The translations under genes were made by a program, and so were the position numbers. From the NCBI GenBank assembly GCA_965658355.1, contig CBFHRX010000012.1:1-44761 (forward strand): a stretch of DNA of 44,761 bases, read 5' to 3'. The notes under the pieces were generated by a model. That model searched no databases, was not told the origin of the DNA, and saw only the letters and a program-made list of their open reading frames with translations. The DNA is from UBA11891 sp965658355. Its GTDB lineage: Bacteria; Bacteroidota; Bacteroidia; Flavobacteriales; Flavobacteriaceae. The number at the start of each line of letters is the position of its first letter. Position 1 is the first letter of the stretch. Positions 31,867 to 40,729 of the stretch are shown here, in pieces.

Positions 31867-32259
31867 ATGATACAGAGAATTCAATCTATTTATTTGTTTG
31901 GCTGTGTACTCGCACAGTCTATTTTTGTTTTTTTTGAAACAGGATCGTATCCCTTTTTACTTGATATGATCCCTTCTGAGGTGATTTCGGTGCTTCCATT
32001 ACTACTCGTTATTGGAACATCCCTCTGTTTGTTTTTGTTTAAATTCAGAGCCTTCCAATTGATAGGCTGTCGTCTTATCCTCTTCCTAGTAGTACTGAAG
32101 CTAGCTGCTGCAGTTTACCATGGGATAGTGGAGGGGATAGCACTCCAGAATGCGCTTCCTATTGCTTTGGAATTCGTGAGCGTATTGTTTGTTTTTCTGG
32201 CTCATAGAGCCATTAAAAAAGATGATGATTTGGTTAAATCAGTGGATAGAATACGTTAG
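31867..32259 (+). CDS. DUF4293-family membrane protein
   Basis: A 130-residue membrane protein with four predicted transmembrane helices (about 7-23, 38-58, 64-84, 95-113) and a short charged cytoplasmic tail with a basic end (DLVKSVDRIR). The start MIQRIQSIYL and the LAHRAIKKDD motif before the tail are characteristic of DUF4293, often found next to rho in this phylum, as here. The function is unknown. Its stop codon overlaps the stop of the convergent phosphoesterase gene, so the two genes share their last bases without a terminator between. Confidence 0.88.
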   Translation: MIQRIQSIYLFGCVLAQSIFVFFETGSYPFLLDMIPSEVISVLPLLLVIGTSLCLFLFKFRAFQLIGCRLILFLVVLKLAAAVYHGIVEGIALQNALPIALEFVSVLFVFLAHRAIKKDDDLVKSVDRIR

Positions 32260-32759
32260 GCTAGCGAGCGATCTCCCATTTCTGCAATCTCTAAATTTTC
32301 AATCTTACCAGTATCAAGTGTAAACCGGAGTAGGGTCCTAACTTTATGAAACCCACTTCGGCCAGCAGCTCCAGGATTTAAATGAAGTAATTGCTTTTGT
32401 TTGTCATGTTGTACTTTTAAGATATGCGAATGCCCACAGATATACAATTTGGGCCGATGTTGCTCAAGTAGCGATCGGGTAGTGGGATTGTATCTTCCGG
32501 GATACCCTCCTATATGTCGCATTAAAACAGGGACCCCTTCGCAGCTGAAAATTTGATTTTCTGGACAGGCACTTCGTATGCGATGGTCGTCAATATTACC
32601 AAAAACAGCTCTAGTAGGCTTTGCGTTTTCCAATTGTTCCAGTAGGCTTAAAGACCCAATATCCCCTGCATGCCAGATTTGATCTGCCCAATCAATATGT
32701 TTTAGAATTTTGTCATCTAGATATCCATGAGTATCAGATAGTAAGCAGATTCTAGTCAA
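32256..32759 (-). CDS. YfcE/MJ0936-type metallophosphoesterase
   Basis: A 167-residue calcineurin-like phosphoesterase. The two-metal site motifs are in order: SDTHG (Asp8, His10), GDIGS (Asp33), GNID with the catalytic Asn-Asp pair, then a His near VLMRHIGGYPG, and GHSH. Members hydrolyse phosphodiesters; the true substrate is not known. The start is a TTG at 32757-32759: an in-frame stop lies two codons upstream and no ATG precedes the SDTHG motif closely enough. A -7-like TAATATTG lies about 22 nt before it. It converges on the DUF4293 gene with overlapping stop codons. Confidence 0.9.
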   Translation of the reverse strand: MTRICLLSDTHGYLDDKILKHIDWADQIWHAGDIGSLSLLEQLENAKPTRAVFGNIDDHRIRSACPENQIFSCEGVPVLMRHIGGYPGRYNPTTRSLLEQHRPKLYICGHSHILKVQHDKQKQLLHLNPGAAGRSGFHKVRTLLRFTLDTGKIENLEIAEMGDRSLA

Positions 32760-32809
32760 TTTTTTTTATCTTTAAACATCCCAATATTACAAAACCTAAC
32801 ACAAACTTT

Positions 32810-33256
32810 ATGTCGCCAGCCCTAAAATTGTCTCGCACTAAAAAGACCTTTATTTCAAGTTCAAGACATCGATCCAAAGTCGAACTCCACACCGATTTCT
32901 TAGTGTACCGTTTGGACGAAAAATTCAGTAGTAGAAAGGTCTATTACAAAGAAATTTACAAGGCTAAAATGGTCCGAATCAATCATCTGTTTTATTTTTT
33001 GGCACTTGTTTTTTTAGCCCTTCAGGGACTTACCTATTTTGTGTTGGTAAATGAAGCTTCTCCTTTGTATCCGATCCTGACATTCTTTTTATTCCTTTTG
33101 TTTTTAGTGGGGATTATCATCAACGGTAAATGTCTTTTCTGTGTTCGAATTAAGCGAATGGGAATAGAGTCAGAGGTGTTTTTGACTAGCAAAGCGAGTG
33201 AGGCAAGGAGAGTTGTAAAAGCCATTAATACAACCCTTTCTCAACAAGAAAAATAA
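32810..33256 (+). CDS. Small membrane protein of unknown function
   Basis: A 148-residue protein with two transmembrane helices (about 59-80 and 87-105) joined by a short loop. A basic N-terminal region precedes them (residues 1-57, with RSKVELHTDFLVYRLDEKF). The soluble C-terminal part (FCVRIKRMGIESEVFLTSK and a helix ARRVVKAINTTL) resembles the arrangement of bacterial PH-like proteins, in which strands flank a membrane hairpin, but I cannot assign a family. It lies divergent to the phosphoesterase and 24 bp before truA, whose promoter overlaps this gap. Confidence 0.75.
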   Translation: MSPALKLSRTKKTFISSSRHRSKVELHTDFLVYRLDEKFSSRKVYYKEIYKAKMVRINHLFYFLALVFLALQGLTYFVLVNEASPLYPILTFFLFLLFLVGIIINGKCLFCVRIKRMGIESEVFLTSKASEARRVVKAINTTLSQQEK

Positions 33257-33261
33257 AGCAA

Positions 33262-33269
33262 TATATTTG
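33262..33269 (+). promoter_or_regulatory. -7 element TATATTTG of truA
   Basis: A perfect -7 element in the 24-bp gap before truA, 11 nt from its TTG start, so the leader is at most a few nucleotides. Confidence 0.6.
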
Positions 33270-33280
33270 TAAAAAAACGA

Positions 33281-34030
33281 TTGCGTTATTTCATCCACTT
33301 TTCTTACAACGGTAGTTTTTACCACGGTTGGCAGCGACAACCCAATGCCATTACTGTTCAAGAAGAGATGGAAAATGCTTTTGCGCGAATTTTGCAGACA
33401 CCGATAGTTCTAACCGCCGCAGGGAGAACAGATACAGGGGTGCACGCAAAGCATATGGTGGCACACTTTGACTTTGAAGAAGCACTTCCTGACAACCTTT
33501 GTTTTATATTCAATCAATATTTTCCTGCTGCTATTGCCGTTCAGTCTATTCATGAAGTCCCCGCCAATGCTCATGCTCGATTTGATGCCCTTTCTAGGAC
33601 CTATCAATATCATATTAGTTTTGAAAAAGACCCTTTTCACCATCCTTATCACTATCATTTAAAAGGAGATCTGAATTTTGAAAAAATGAATGCGGCTGCT
33701 AAAACCCTATTGACATATGAAGATTTTGAGTGTTTTTCGAAGGTTCACACAGATGTAAAAACATTTTTATGTAAAATCGAATCTGCACATTGGGAAAGGG
33801 ATGGAAATCAACTTACCTTTACCATCAAAGCAAATCGTTTTTTGCGAAACATGGTCCGAGCAATAGTAGGCACGCTTGTGGAAATAGGGCAAGAGAAGCG
33901 GACTTTAGCGTCTCTTCAGTATACTATTCAATCAAAAAACCGTTCTGAAGCGGGTTATTCCGTTCCAGCACACGCTTTATTTTTAACAGATATTTCGTAT
34001 CCCAAAACCCACCTAGCAAAGCATGTCTAA
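33281..34030 (+). CDS. truA: tRNA pseudouridine(38-40) synthase
   Basis: A 249-residue enzyme that converts U38-U40 in the tRNA anticodon stem to pseudouridine. The catalytic Asp51 is in AAGRTDTGVHA. Other TruA features are YHGWQRQPNAITVQEEM, the SRTYQYHI strand and FLRNMVRAIVGTLVEIG near the C-terminus. The start is TTG at 33281: it gives the usual MRYFIHFSYNG, and no ATG or GTG lies in frame upstream within the short leader. The gene end overlaps the following ABC transporter by 8 nt. Confidence 0.95.
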   Translation: MRYFIHFSYNGSFYHGWQRQPNAITVQEEMENAFARILQTPIVLTAAGRTDTGVHAKHMVAHFDFEEALPDNLCFIFNQYFPAAIAVQSIHEVPANAHARFDALSRTYQYHISFEKDPFHHPYHYHLKGDLNFEKMNAAAKTLLTYEDFECFSKVHTDVKTFLCKIESAHWERDGNQLTFTIKANRFLRNMVRAIVGTLVEIGQEKRTLASLQYTIQSKNRSEAGYSVPAHALFLTDISYPKTHLAKHV

Positions 34031-35792
34031 GAAAAAAGTTTCCATTTTTGACGGTGCCCTTTTCTACAAATTAATGCAGTTTGTGAGTTCGCACAAAGGA
34101 GTTTTTTATTTTGTCATGTTTTCGGCCATACTGTTATCCGTATTTTCGACCCTTAGCCCGTATCTTTTGATGCGTACGGTAGATGATTATATCACCCCTA
34201 AAGACTATCAGGGGATGGTTTTGTTTGTCGGCTTGATGCTTGGGACGCTAGTAGCAGAAGTTGTTTTTCAATTTTTATTTGTTTTTTACGCCAACTGGCT
34301 AGGACAGCACGTTATTCAAAAGCTGCGGACCACCCTTTTTGAGAAAATTGTCAATTTTAGGATGCGCTATTTTGACACTTCTGCTGTTGGGCGTTTGGTC
34401 ACCCGAGCAGTAAACGATATAGAAACCATTGCCAGTATTTTTTCGCAGGGTTTGTTTATGATTATAGCAGACCTGTTAAAAATGCTCTTGGTTATAGCGG
34501 TAATGCTCTACGTAGATTGGCGATTGTCATTGATTGTTTTTTCTATTCTCCCCCTTATACTATATGCGACTCGAGTCTTTCAAAAATCCATGAAAAAGGC
34601 TTTTGAGGAAGTGCGGCTTCAGGTAGCAAACTTAAACACCTTTGTTCAAGAGCGAATTAGCGGAATGAAAATTGTTCAATTGTTTCATCGTGAAAATAAG
34701 GAGTATACATCCTTCTTAGAGATCAATGAGAAACATAAAAATGCGTGGTTGAAAACGGTTTGGTTTAACTCTATCTTTTTTCCAATAGCCGAGATTTCAT
34801 CATCGGTAACAATTGGCCTTTTGGTATGGTACGGAGGGCTTAATGTTGCGGTTGGCGGCGCTGTTTCAATAGGGTCTATCTTTCTTTTTATTCAAATGTC
34901 ACAGATGCTTTTTAGACCACTGCGTCAAATAGCAGATAAATTCAACACCTTGCAAATGGGGATGGTGGCTGCAGAACGCGTATTCTCAATTCTAGAAACT
35001 GAAGAACAGATTGAAAATAAAGGGAAACACCAAAGTACTTCTGTTAATGGTGACATTACATTTGAGAAGGTCCACTTTTCATACATTCCAGATGAAGAAG
35101 TTTTACATGGGATCTCCTTTGATATAAAATCCGGAGAAACAGTGGCGATAGTTGGTGCTACCGGAGCAGGGAAGTCGACTTTGATAAACTTGCTGTCTCG
35201 ATTTTATGAAATTAATTCCGGGACTATTTGTATTGACGGTATCCCCATACAAGATTTTACCCTAGAAAATCTTAGAACCCATGTTGGGGTAGTACTTCAA
35301 GATGTCTTTTTGTTTGCGGATACGATATACAAAAACATCACCCTGCAAAATACTAATATAACAGAAGAAGAAGTGGCAATGGCCGCAAAAGAAATAGGCG
35401 TACATGACTTTATCGAAAGCCTTCCTGATGGGTATAACTACAATGTAAAAGAAAGGGGGGTCATGCTTTCCGCAGGCCAAAGACAATTGATAGCCTTTCT
35501 TAGAGCCTATATGGCAAAGCCAAGTATATTAATATTGGATGAAGCCACTGCGTCTATTGATTCGCATTCGGAAGAATTGATTCAAAAGGCGACCCTTAAA
35601 ATCACAGAAGACAAGACCTCATTGATTATAGCCCATCGATTGGCCACAATAAAAAATGCGGATCGAATTATTGTGATGGAAAAAGGGCATATAGTAGAAA
35701 CAGGTACTCATAAGGAGTTGCTACAAATCCCTGACGGCTATTATGCTCAATTGCATAAAGTCCAGTTTTTAGAGAAAGAGCCGGTCCTTTAA
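34023..35792 (+). CDS. ABC exporter half-transporter (MdlB/MsbA-like)
   Basis: A 589-residue protein fusing a six-helix exporter membrane domain (residues about 1-320) with an ATPase domain. Walker A is GATGAGKST, the signature is LSAGQRQLIAF rather than the common LSGGQ, Walker B is ILILDEATASID, and the H loop is IIAHRLATI. The LSAGQ form is typical of MdlB-like exporters. It would act as a dimer in the inner membrane; the export substrate (lipid, peptide or drug) cannot be told. The start overlaps truA by 8 nt, so translation is coupled. It converges on cdaA with the ends overlapping by 4 nt. Confidence 0.92.
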   Translation: MSKKKVSIFDGALFYKLMQFVSSHKGVFYFVMFSAILLSVFSTLSPYLLMRTVDDYITPKDYQGMVLFVGLMLGTLVAEVVFQFLFVFYANWLGQHVIQKLRTTLFEKIVNFRMRYFDTSAVGRLVTRAVNDIETIASIFSQGLFMIIADLLKMLLVIAVMLYVDWRLSLIVFSILPLILYATRVFQKSMKKAFEEVRLQVANLNTFVQERISGMKIVQLFHRENKEYTSFLEINEKHKNAWLKTVWFNSIFFPIAEISSSVTIGLLVWYGGLNVAVGGAVSIGSIFLFIQMSQMLFRPLRQIADKFNTLQMGMVAAERVFSILETEEQIENKGKHQSTSVNGDITFEKVHFSYIPDEEVLHGISFDIKSGETVAIVGATGAGKSTLINLLSRFYEINSGTICIDGIPIQDFTLENLRTHVGVVLQDVFLFADTIYKNITLQNTNITEEEVAMAAKEIGVHDFIESLPDGYNYNVKERGVMLSAGQRQLIAFLRAYMAKPSILILDEATASIDSHSEELIQKATLKITEDKTSLIIAHRLATIKNADRIIVMEKGHIVETGTHKELLQIPDGYYAQLHKVQFLEKEPVL

Positions 35793-36634
35793 TTCGCCAG
35801 GTCTTCCAAGATGATTCGTTTTAATTCCTTGGTGTCTGAAAAAGAGACAAAAGCACCGTCTTTCACATAGGAAAGAAGACCACTTTGTTCTGAGATCACG
35901 AGAACCACAGCATCTGTTTTTTCGGAGACCCCCAGTGCTGCTCTGTGCCGAAGTCCGTAACGAGCGGGTATATCAGAAGAGTCTGAAACAGGCAAAATCA
36001 CTCTTGTAGAGCTGATATTGTTTTCTTTGATGATAATAGCACCATCATGTAAAGGGCCGTTTTTAAAGAAAATAGATTCTAGTATGTACTGCGAGACTTC
36101 AATTTTTGCTTTCTCTCCTGTATTTTTTAAAAAATCAAGATTGTTATTTCGTTCCAAAACAATGATGGCTCCTGTTTTGCTGCTGGCCATATTTTCACAG
36201 GCTTTTAGTAAATCAGAAATATTCAGCGAGCTGTCTAAGTTTTGATTTTGATTCAAAAACTTAAAATACCGAACCACATTCCGACTGGAGGTAAAGTTAG
36301 TAGAGCCAATTAAGAGTAGAAATTTTCGTATTTCTTGCTGAAAAACAACGATTAAGGCGAAGAAACCGACACTGATAAAGTTTCCTAAGATATTACTCAA
36401 GACATCCATATCGAGGGCATCAGTGAGTTTGTAGATAAGATAGATGATCACGATGCCCACAAAAATATTGATGGCAACTGTCCCTTTCACCAATCGATAT
36501 AGATAAAACAAGAGGACTGCTACAAGTAGAATGTCAAGAACATCGACAAAGGTTATTTCTAAAAAATCAAATCGATTCAAAGAGAGGTCTTTTGGTAAAA
36601 ATAAGAAACTAATTAAGGGCTTGCAACAAATCAA
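35789..36634 (-). CDS. cdaA: Membrane diadenylate cyclase CdaA
   Basis: A 281-residue enzyme that makes c-di-AMP from two ATP. Three transmembrane helices (about 33-50, 54-70, 84-103) precede the DAC domain, which carries the catalytic motifs DGA (residues 197-199, in PLHDGAIII) and RHR (229-231, in GLRHRAALG). The start is uncertain: ATG at 36634 lies inside folP and adds a hydrophobic 18-residue lead, while a TTG at 36580 gives a start closer to the usual family N-terminus (NRFDFLEITFVD). The gene directly follows folP on the same strand. I see no phosphodiesterase of the GdpP type in the window. Confidence 0.94.
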   Translation of the reverse strand: MICCKPLISFLFLPKDLSLNRFDFLEITFVDVLDILLVAVLLFYLYRLVKGTVAINIFVGIVIIYLIYKLTDALDMDVLSNILGNFISVGFFALIVVFQQEIRKFLLLIGSTNFTSSRNVVRYFKFLNQNQNLDSSLNISDLLKACENMASSKTGAIIVLERNNNLDFLKNTGEKAKIEVSQYILESIFFKNGPLHDGAIIIKENNISSTRVILPVSDSSDIPARYGLRHRAALGVSEKTDAVVLVISEQSGLLSYVKDGAFVSFSDTKELKRIILEDLAN

Positions 36635-37430
36635 CGACCTCCATGGCTTCTTTTACATCGTGAACCCGAAGAATATTGGCTCCTTTAAGTAGGGCAACGG
36701 TATGTAGGCTTGTGCTTCCATTTAGTGATTCTGCTGCCCTAATAGAGAGCTTCTTGTAGACCATAGATTTTCGTGAGATCCCAACTAAAATAGGCATGTT
36801 CAGATTTTGGTACTGATGTAGATTTTTTAAAATGGTATAGTTGTGTTCTAAGGTTTTACCAAATCCAAAACCTGGATCTATGATAATATCACGTACCCCT
36901 AACTGATCCATTGTCTCTATTTTTTGAGCGAAAAAGTACAATTGCTCTTCGACTACAGCATCATAGCTCGGATTCAGTTGCATGCTCTCTGGAGTCCCTT
37001 GCATATGCATACACACATAAGGAGCTGAAAATTGGGCCACGATCTCTAGCATATTTTGATCTAGTTCGCCTCCTGAAATATCATTGATAAGAGCCACCCC
37101 CTTTTCTAAGGCTTCTTTGGCAACTGCACTGTTGTAGGTGTCAACCGAAAACAAGGTTCCAGGAAATTGTTTAATAAGTCCCTCTAGTATTGGAAACAGT
37201 CGAGTTGCTTCTTGCTCAGCTGTAAGTAGGGTTGCTCCTGGTTTGCTACTTACGGCACCAATGTCAATAAAAGTAGCCCCTTCGGCAAGCATTTTTTCAG
37301 TTTGCCTAAGGGCGGTATTCAATTCGTTGTACTGGCCACCGTCATAAAAAGAATCAGGGCTTATATTTAAAATCCCCATGACTCTAGGGGTTTTCAAATC
37401 GACAAGGGTTCCGTTACAGTTAAGTGTCAT
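36609..37430 (-). CDS. folP: Dihydropteroate synthase
   Basis: A 273-residue TIM-barrel enzyme joining p-aminobenzoate to the pterin pyrophosphate in folate synthesis, the target of sulfonamides. Motifs are MGILNISPDSFYDGG near the N-terminus, DIGAVSSKPGA (the loop that is usually DIGGESTRPGA, here with Ser-Lys in place of Thr-Arg), NDISGG, MHMQGTPESMQ, DPGFGFGKT and ISRKS. Length is normal. cdaA follows, overlapping or nearly so, and they are probably one transcript. FolE for the first step is encoded separately at 24630. Confidence 0.95.
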   Translation of the reverse strand: MTLNCNGTLVDLKTPRVMGILNISPDSFYDGGQYNELNTALRQTEKMLAEGATFIDIGAVSSKPGATLLTAEQEATRLFPILEGLIKQFPGTLFSVDTYNSAVAKEALEKGVALINDISGGELDQNMLEIVAQFSAPYVCMHMQGTPESMQLNPSYDAVVEEQLYFFAQKIETMDQLGVRDIIIDPGFGFGKTLEHNYTILKNLHQYQNLNMPILVGISRKSMVYKKLSIRAAESLNGSTSLHTVALLKGANILRVHDVKEAMEVVDLLQALN

Positions 37431-37508
37431 TTTGTTGTTTAAAATTTTCTCAGTTTTCCGTAAAGTCGAGAAAAATTTTAGCGAAATTTACATCAATTTC
37501 CAGAACGG

Positions 37509-38048
37509 ATGACGCAAACAGAAGTAGAATATAAAAAGATAGTATCTGACTGTAAGAGCTTGTTTTCAAAAAAAATGCAAGACTACGGGAGCGCCTGGCG
37601 TATTCTTCGTCTTGCGTCGCTAACAGATCAACTATTCATAAAGGCACAACGAATTCGGTCGTTGCAGCAAAACGAAACACAAAAAATAGAGGAAGGACAG
37701 GTTTCTGAGTTTATGGGTATTATTAACTATTCTGTTATGGCCCTGATTCAGATTGATATGGGTGTGGCCGAACAAGCGGACTTAAATCTTGAAGAAGCCA
37801 CACGAAAGTACGATGAAAAAATAGCGAGCACCTTTCAATTAATGCAAGATAAAAACCACGATTATGGCGAAGCTTGGCGCGACATGCGCGTAAGCTCTTT
37901 GACCGATTTGATTTTACAGAAGCTTCTTAGAGTTAAACAAATCGAAGACAACCAAGGGAAAACCCTAGTTAGTGAGGGGATAGACGCCAACTATCAAGAT
38001 ATCATTAACTATGCAGTATTTGCTCTGATTCATTTGGAAGGAAAGTAA
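37509..38048 (+). CDS. DUF1599 protein with an internal duplication
   Basis: A 179-residue cytoplasmic, helical protein made of two copies of one unit, about residues 15-83 and 100-178. Both hold the pattern DYG-x-AW-R-x-R-x-SLTD, then a helix with K-x-R, then IINY-x-V-x-ALI: the first copy reads QDYGSAWRILR and IINYSVMALIQ, the second HDYGEAWRDMR and IINYAVFALIH. This is the DUF1599 family, whose function is not established to my knowledge; the duplicated all-helical units could bind nucleotides, as in MazG-like folds, but that is inference. It is divergent from folP and the next gene starts one base after its stop. Confidence 0.88.
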   Translation: MTQTEVEYKKIVSDCKSLFSKKMQDYGSAWRILRLASLTDQLFIKAQRIRSLQQNETQKIEEGQVSEFMGIINYSVMALIQIDMGVAEQADLNLEEATRKYDEKIASTFQLMQDKNHDYGEAWRDMRVSSLTDLILQKLLRVKQIEDNQGKTLVSEGIDANYQDIINYAVFALIHLEGK

Positions 38049-38049
38049 A

Positions 38050-39126
38050 ATGGGCTCTTATTTTTTTTCAAAAATCGCCACCACACTTGTTACATTATGG
38101 GGAGTCGCTAGCTTGGTTTTTCTCCTCTTTAGTGTGTTGCCTGGTGACCCTGCCCAAATGATGTTGGATCAAAATGAAGGGAGTGAGCAGTTGGAGCTAT
38201 TGAAAAAGAAATATGGATTTGATTTGCCCATTCACAAGCAATACCTTTTTTATTTAAACGACCTTTCTCCCCTCTCAGTGCATTCCAATTCAGCCTCTCA
38301 TTTCACCTTTTTATCACCTAGTTTGCACACTGCATTTCCGCTTTTTTCCGTTTCTACATTTACAGTAGTATTAAAATGGCCTTATCTAAGAACCTCTTAC
38401 CAACGCCAGGGAAAGCCAGTATCTGAAGTGATTGCGGAAACGCTTCCCAATACAATCGTATTAGCTGTCGCTGCCATTAGTGTCGCTATCGTCATGGGTT
38501 TTTTTTTAGGGATAATTTCCATGCAATTTCGAGACACAATTTGGGACCGGATCATTCTTTTTACAAGCACTCTTGGAATGAGTGTTCCTTCTTTTTTTAG
38601 CGCCATTTTATTTTCATGGTTGTTTGGATATGTATTCCATTCTTGGACCCAATTGAACATGACAGGAAGTCTGTTTGAAGTAGATGATTTTGGAATAGGG
38701 CGTCAAATACAATGGAAAAATGTACTGCTCCCAGCGGTAGTTTTAGGGATACGGCCAATAGCCGTGATAACGCAATTGATCAGAAGCAGCTTATTAGAGG
38801 TGGCCTCACAAGAGTATGTCAAGACCGCTTATGCCAAAGGATTGAGTTCGACACAAGTGCTCTTTAAGCATGTTGTGAAAAATGCTTTAAATCCAGTGAT
38901 TACAGCGCTTTCTGGTTGGTTTGCTTCCATGCTTGCAGGGGCTGTTTTTGTAGAGTACATTTTTGGCTGGAAGGGTCTGGGGAAAGAAATTGTAAGCGCT
39001 TTGAATTTTCTAGACATCCCCGTTTTAATGGGGGCTGTACTCACTATTGCATGCTTATTTATTACGATTAATATTATTGTGGATCTACTGTATCGTTTAC
39101 TAGATCCTCAAGTTAAACTCAATTAA
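38050..39126 (+). CDS. Peptide-type ABC transporter permease (DppB/OppB-like)
   Basis: A 358-residue inner-membrane permease. The N-terminus has the family's first helix and the VLPGDPAQMML motif. Five or more further helices follow, and the cytoplasmic EAA loop is in EYVKTAYAKGLSSTQVLFKH. Between about residues 72 and 115, where E. coli DppB has a short loop, there is a longer Ser/Phe-rich segment, so the periplasmic loop is extended. No second permease, ATPase or binding protein is nearby, so partners must be encoded elsewhere. It follows the DUF1599 gene by one base and is probably co-transcribed with it and with tpiA, 12 bp downstream. Confidence 0.9.
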   Translation: MGSYFFSKIATTLVTLWGVASLVFLLFSVLPGDPAQMMLDQNEGSEQLELLKKKYGFDLPIHKQYLFYLNDLSPLSVHSNSASHFTFLSPSLHTAFPLFSVSTFTVVLKWPYLRTSYQRQGKPVSEVIAETLPNTIVLAVAAISVAIVMGFFLGIISMQFRDTIWDRIILFTSTLGMSVPSFFSAILFSWLFGYVFHSWTQLNMTGSLFEVDDFGIGRQIQWKNVLLPAVVLGIRPIAVITQLIRSSLLEVASQEYVKTAYAKGLSSTQVLFKHVVKNALNPVITALSGWFASMLAGAVFVEYIFGWKGLGKEIVSALNFLDIPVLMGAVLTIACLFITINIIVDLLYRLLDPQVKLN

Positions 39127-39138
39127 ACACCTATAAAG

Positions 39139-39888
39139 ATGAGACAAAAAATTGTAGCTGGTAACTGGAAGATGAATAAAGATGCTTCCGAATCTATTGC
39201 TTTAATAAACGAATTGCGCACCCACGATATCCCTCAGGATGTTCGAGTGATAGTGGCTCCTGCCACTGTTTTTTTAGAGGGCGTAGCAAAAGCCGCTGAA
39301 GGCAGTTCAATAGGAGTTGCCTCCCAAAATATGAATGCAGCTGTTTCGGGAGCCTTTACAGGGGAGGTTTCCTCCTCGATGCTAAAAAGCATTGCTGTTA
39401 CCACCACTCTTTTGGGGCATTCAGAGAGAAGAGCCTATTACAATGAAACCAATGAAACAGTAGCTCAAAAAGTACAAACAGCGCAAGAAGCCAAAATGGA
39501 AATTATCTTTTGCTTTGGTGAGGAGCTTTCAGATCGAAAAGCGGGCCATCATTTTAAAGTAGTAGAAGAGCAGCTTCAAATAGCTTTATTTGACAACAAG
39601 AACTTAGATTGGAATTCCATCATCTTAGCCTACGAGCCTGTTTGGGCTATTGGTACTGGTGAAACGGCAAGCCCTGCACAAGCGCAAGAAATGCATGCTT
39701 TTATTCGCGATCTTATAAAATCGAATTGCGGTGAAGAAGTGGCCAATGCAACCAGTATCCTATACGGGGGGAGTGCAAAACCCAACAACGCCAATGAGCT
39801 TTTTTCACAAGCGGATGTGGACGGAGGGTTAATTGGGGGTGCTTCTTTAGTTGCTGATGATTTTATGGCGATCGTAAATGCCTATTAA
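39139..39888 (+). CDS. tpiA: Triosephosphate isomerase
   Basis: A 249-residue glycolytic enzyme interconverting dihydroxyacetone phosphate and glyceraldehyde 3-phosphate. Catalytic residues are Lys11 (AGNWKMNK), His94 (LLGHSERR) and Glu166 (AYEPVWAIGTG), with the phosphate-binding ILYGGSAKPNNA and GGLIGGASL. Length is normal. The short gaps to the permease before it and prmA after it (4 bp) place it in a single operon that reaches from DUF1599 to clpS. Confidence 0.97.
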   Translation: MRQKIVAGNWKMNKDASESIALINELRTHDIPQDVRVIVAPATVFLEGVAKAAEGSSIGVASQNMNAAVSGAFTGEVSSSMLKSIAVTTTLLGHSERRAYYNETNETVAQKVQTAQEAKMEIIFCFGEELSDRKAGHHFKVVEEQLQIALFDNKNLDWNSIILAYEPVWAIGTGETASPAQAQEMHAFIRDLIKSNCGEEVANATSILYGGSAKPNNANELFSQADVDGGLIGGASLVADDFMAIVNAY

Positions 39889-39892
39889 ATAG

Positions 39893-40729
39893 ATGTCGAC
39901 TCGCTACACTGCGTACCACTTTAGGGTTCAGCCTGTTCAGCCCTTTACGGATATTTTGTTGGCAGCACTTTCTGACTTTCCTTTCGAAAGTTTTGAAGAA
40001 AAAGAAACAGGACTGGTTGCTTATTTGCCTGAGACAAAGGGGGGAATTGCGGATCTTAGGCAATTGCCTATTTTTAAGAACCCAGCGGTCTCTATTGATT
40101 TTCATACGGTTACCATCAATCCAGAAAACTGGAATGCGAATTGGGAAAAGGAGTTTCAGCCCGTCATTGTAAATGACCAATGTCGGATTCGAGCCAGTTT
40201 TCATAAAGCGGAAGCGTATCCCTTAGAAATTGTCATCAATCCAAAGATGAGCTTTGGTACGGGGCATCACGAAACAACCGCTTTAATGCTTCGGCATTTG
40301 GTGGAAATCAATTGTACAGATCAAAAGGTTTTAGATATGGGCTGTGGAACAGGTGTTTTGGGTATTGCTTGTGCAAAGCTTGGTGCAGCCTCAGTTTTGG
40401 CGGTAGATATAGAGCCTTGGTGTGTTGAAAATACATTGGAAAATGCAGAATTAAATCAGTGTAAAATAACGGCATTAAAACAGTCCTTTGTTCCTCTTGA
40501 CCAGGGTGAATTTGATTTGATTATGGCAAATATCAACAGAAATATTTTACTCGAACAAATGGCCTCTTATGCAAAAGTGAATAGAGTAGGAGGGACTCTT
40601 TTGCTGAGTGGATTTTACCAAAAGGATTGGCCACAAATTAAGGCACAAATGACTATATTAGGGTACGACATGTATGCTAAAAAAGAACAAAATGACTGGG
40701 TTGCAGCGCACTTTCATAAAATCAGCTGA
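39893..40729 (+). CDS. prmA: Ribosomal protein L11 methyltransferase
   Basis: A 278-residue methyltransferase that trimethylates L11. The N-terminal substrate-recognition domain has the usual FESFEEKETG and NWNANWEKEFQPV segments. The SAM domain has FGTGHHETT, motif I DMGCGTGVLGIA, and the acidic residue of strand 2 in VLAVDIEPW; the LIMANINRNIL segment is the NIL(A/L)-like motif of PrmA. It starts 4 bp after tpiA. Its C-terminal 38 nt overlap the likely clpS start. Confidence 0.95.
   Translation: MSTRYTAYHFRVQPVQPFTDILLAALSDFPFESFEEKETGLVAYLPETKGGIADLRQLPIFKNPAVSIDFHTVTINPENWNANWEKEFQPVIVNDQCRIRASFHKAEAYPLEIVINPKMSFGTGHHETTALMLRHLVEINCTDQKVLDMGCGTGVLGIACAKLGAASVLAVDIEPWCVENTLENAELNQCKITALKQSFVPLDQGEFDLIMANINRNILLEQMASYAKVNRVGGTLLLSGFYQKDWPQIKAQMTILGYDMYAKKEQNDWVAAHFHKIS

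Noticed and set aside
37442..37478. Inverted repeat AAATTTTCTC / GAGAAAAATTT between folP and the DUF1599 gene
   Set aside because: Imperfect (one extra A), AT-only and widely spaced, so easily due to composition; no matching promoter element to support an operator.
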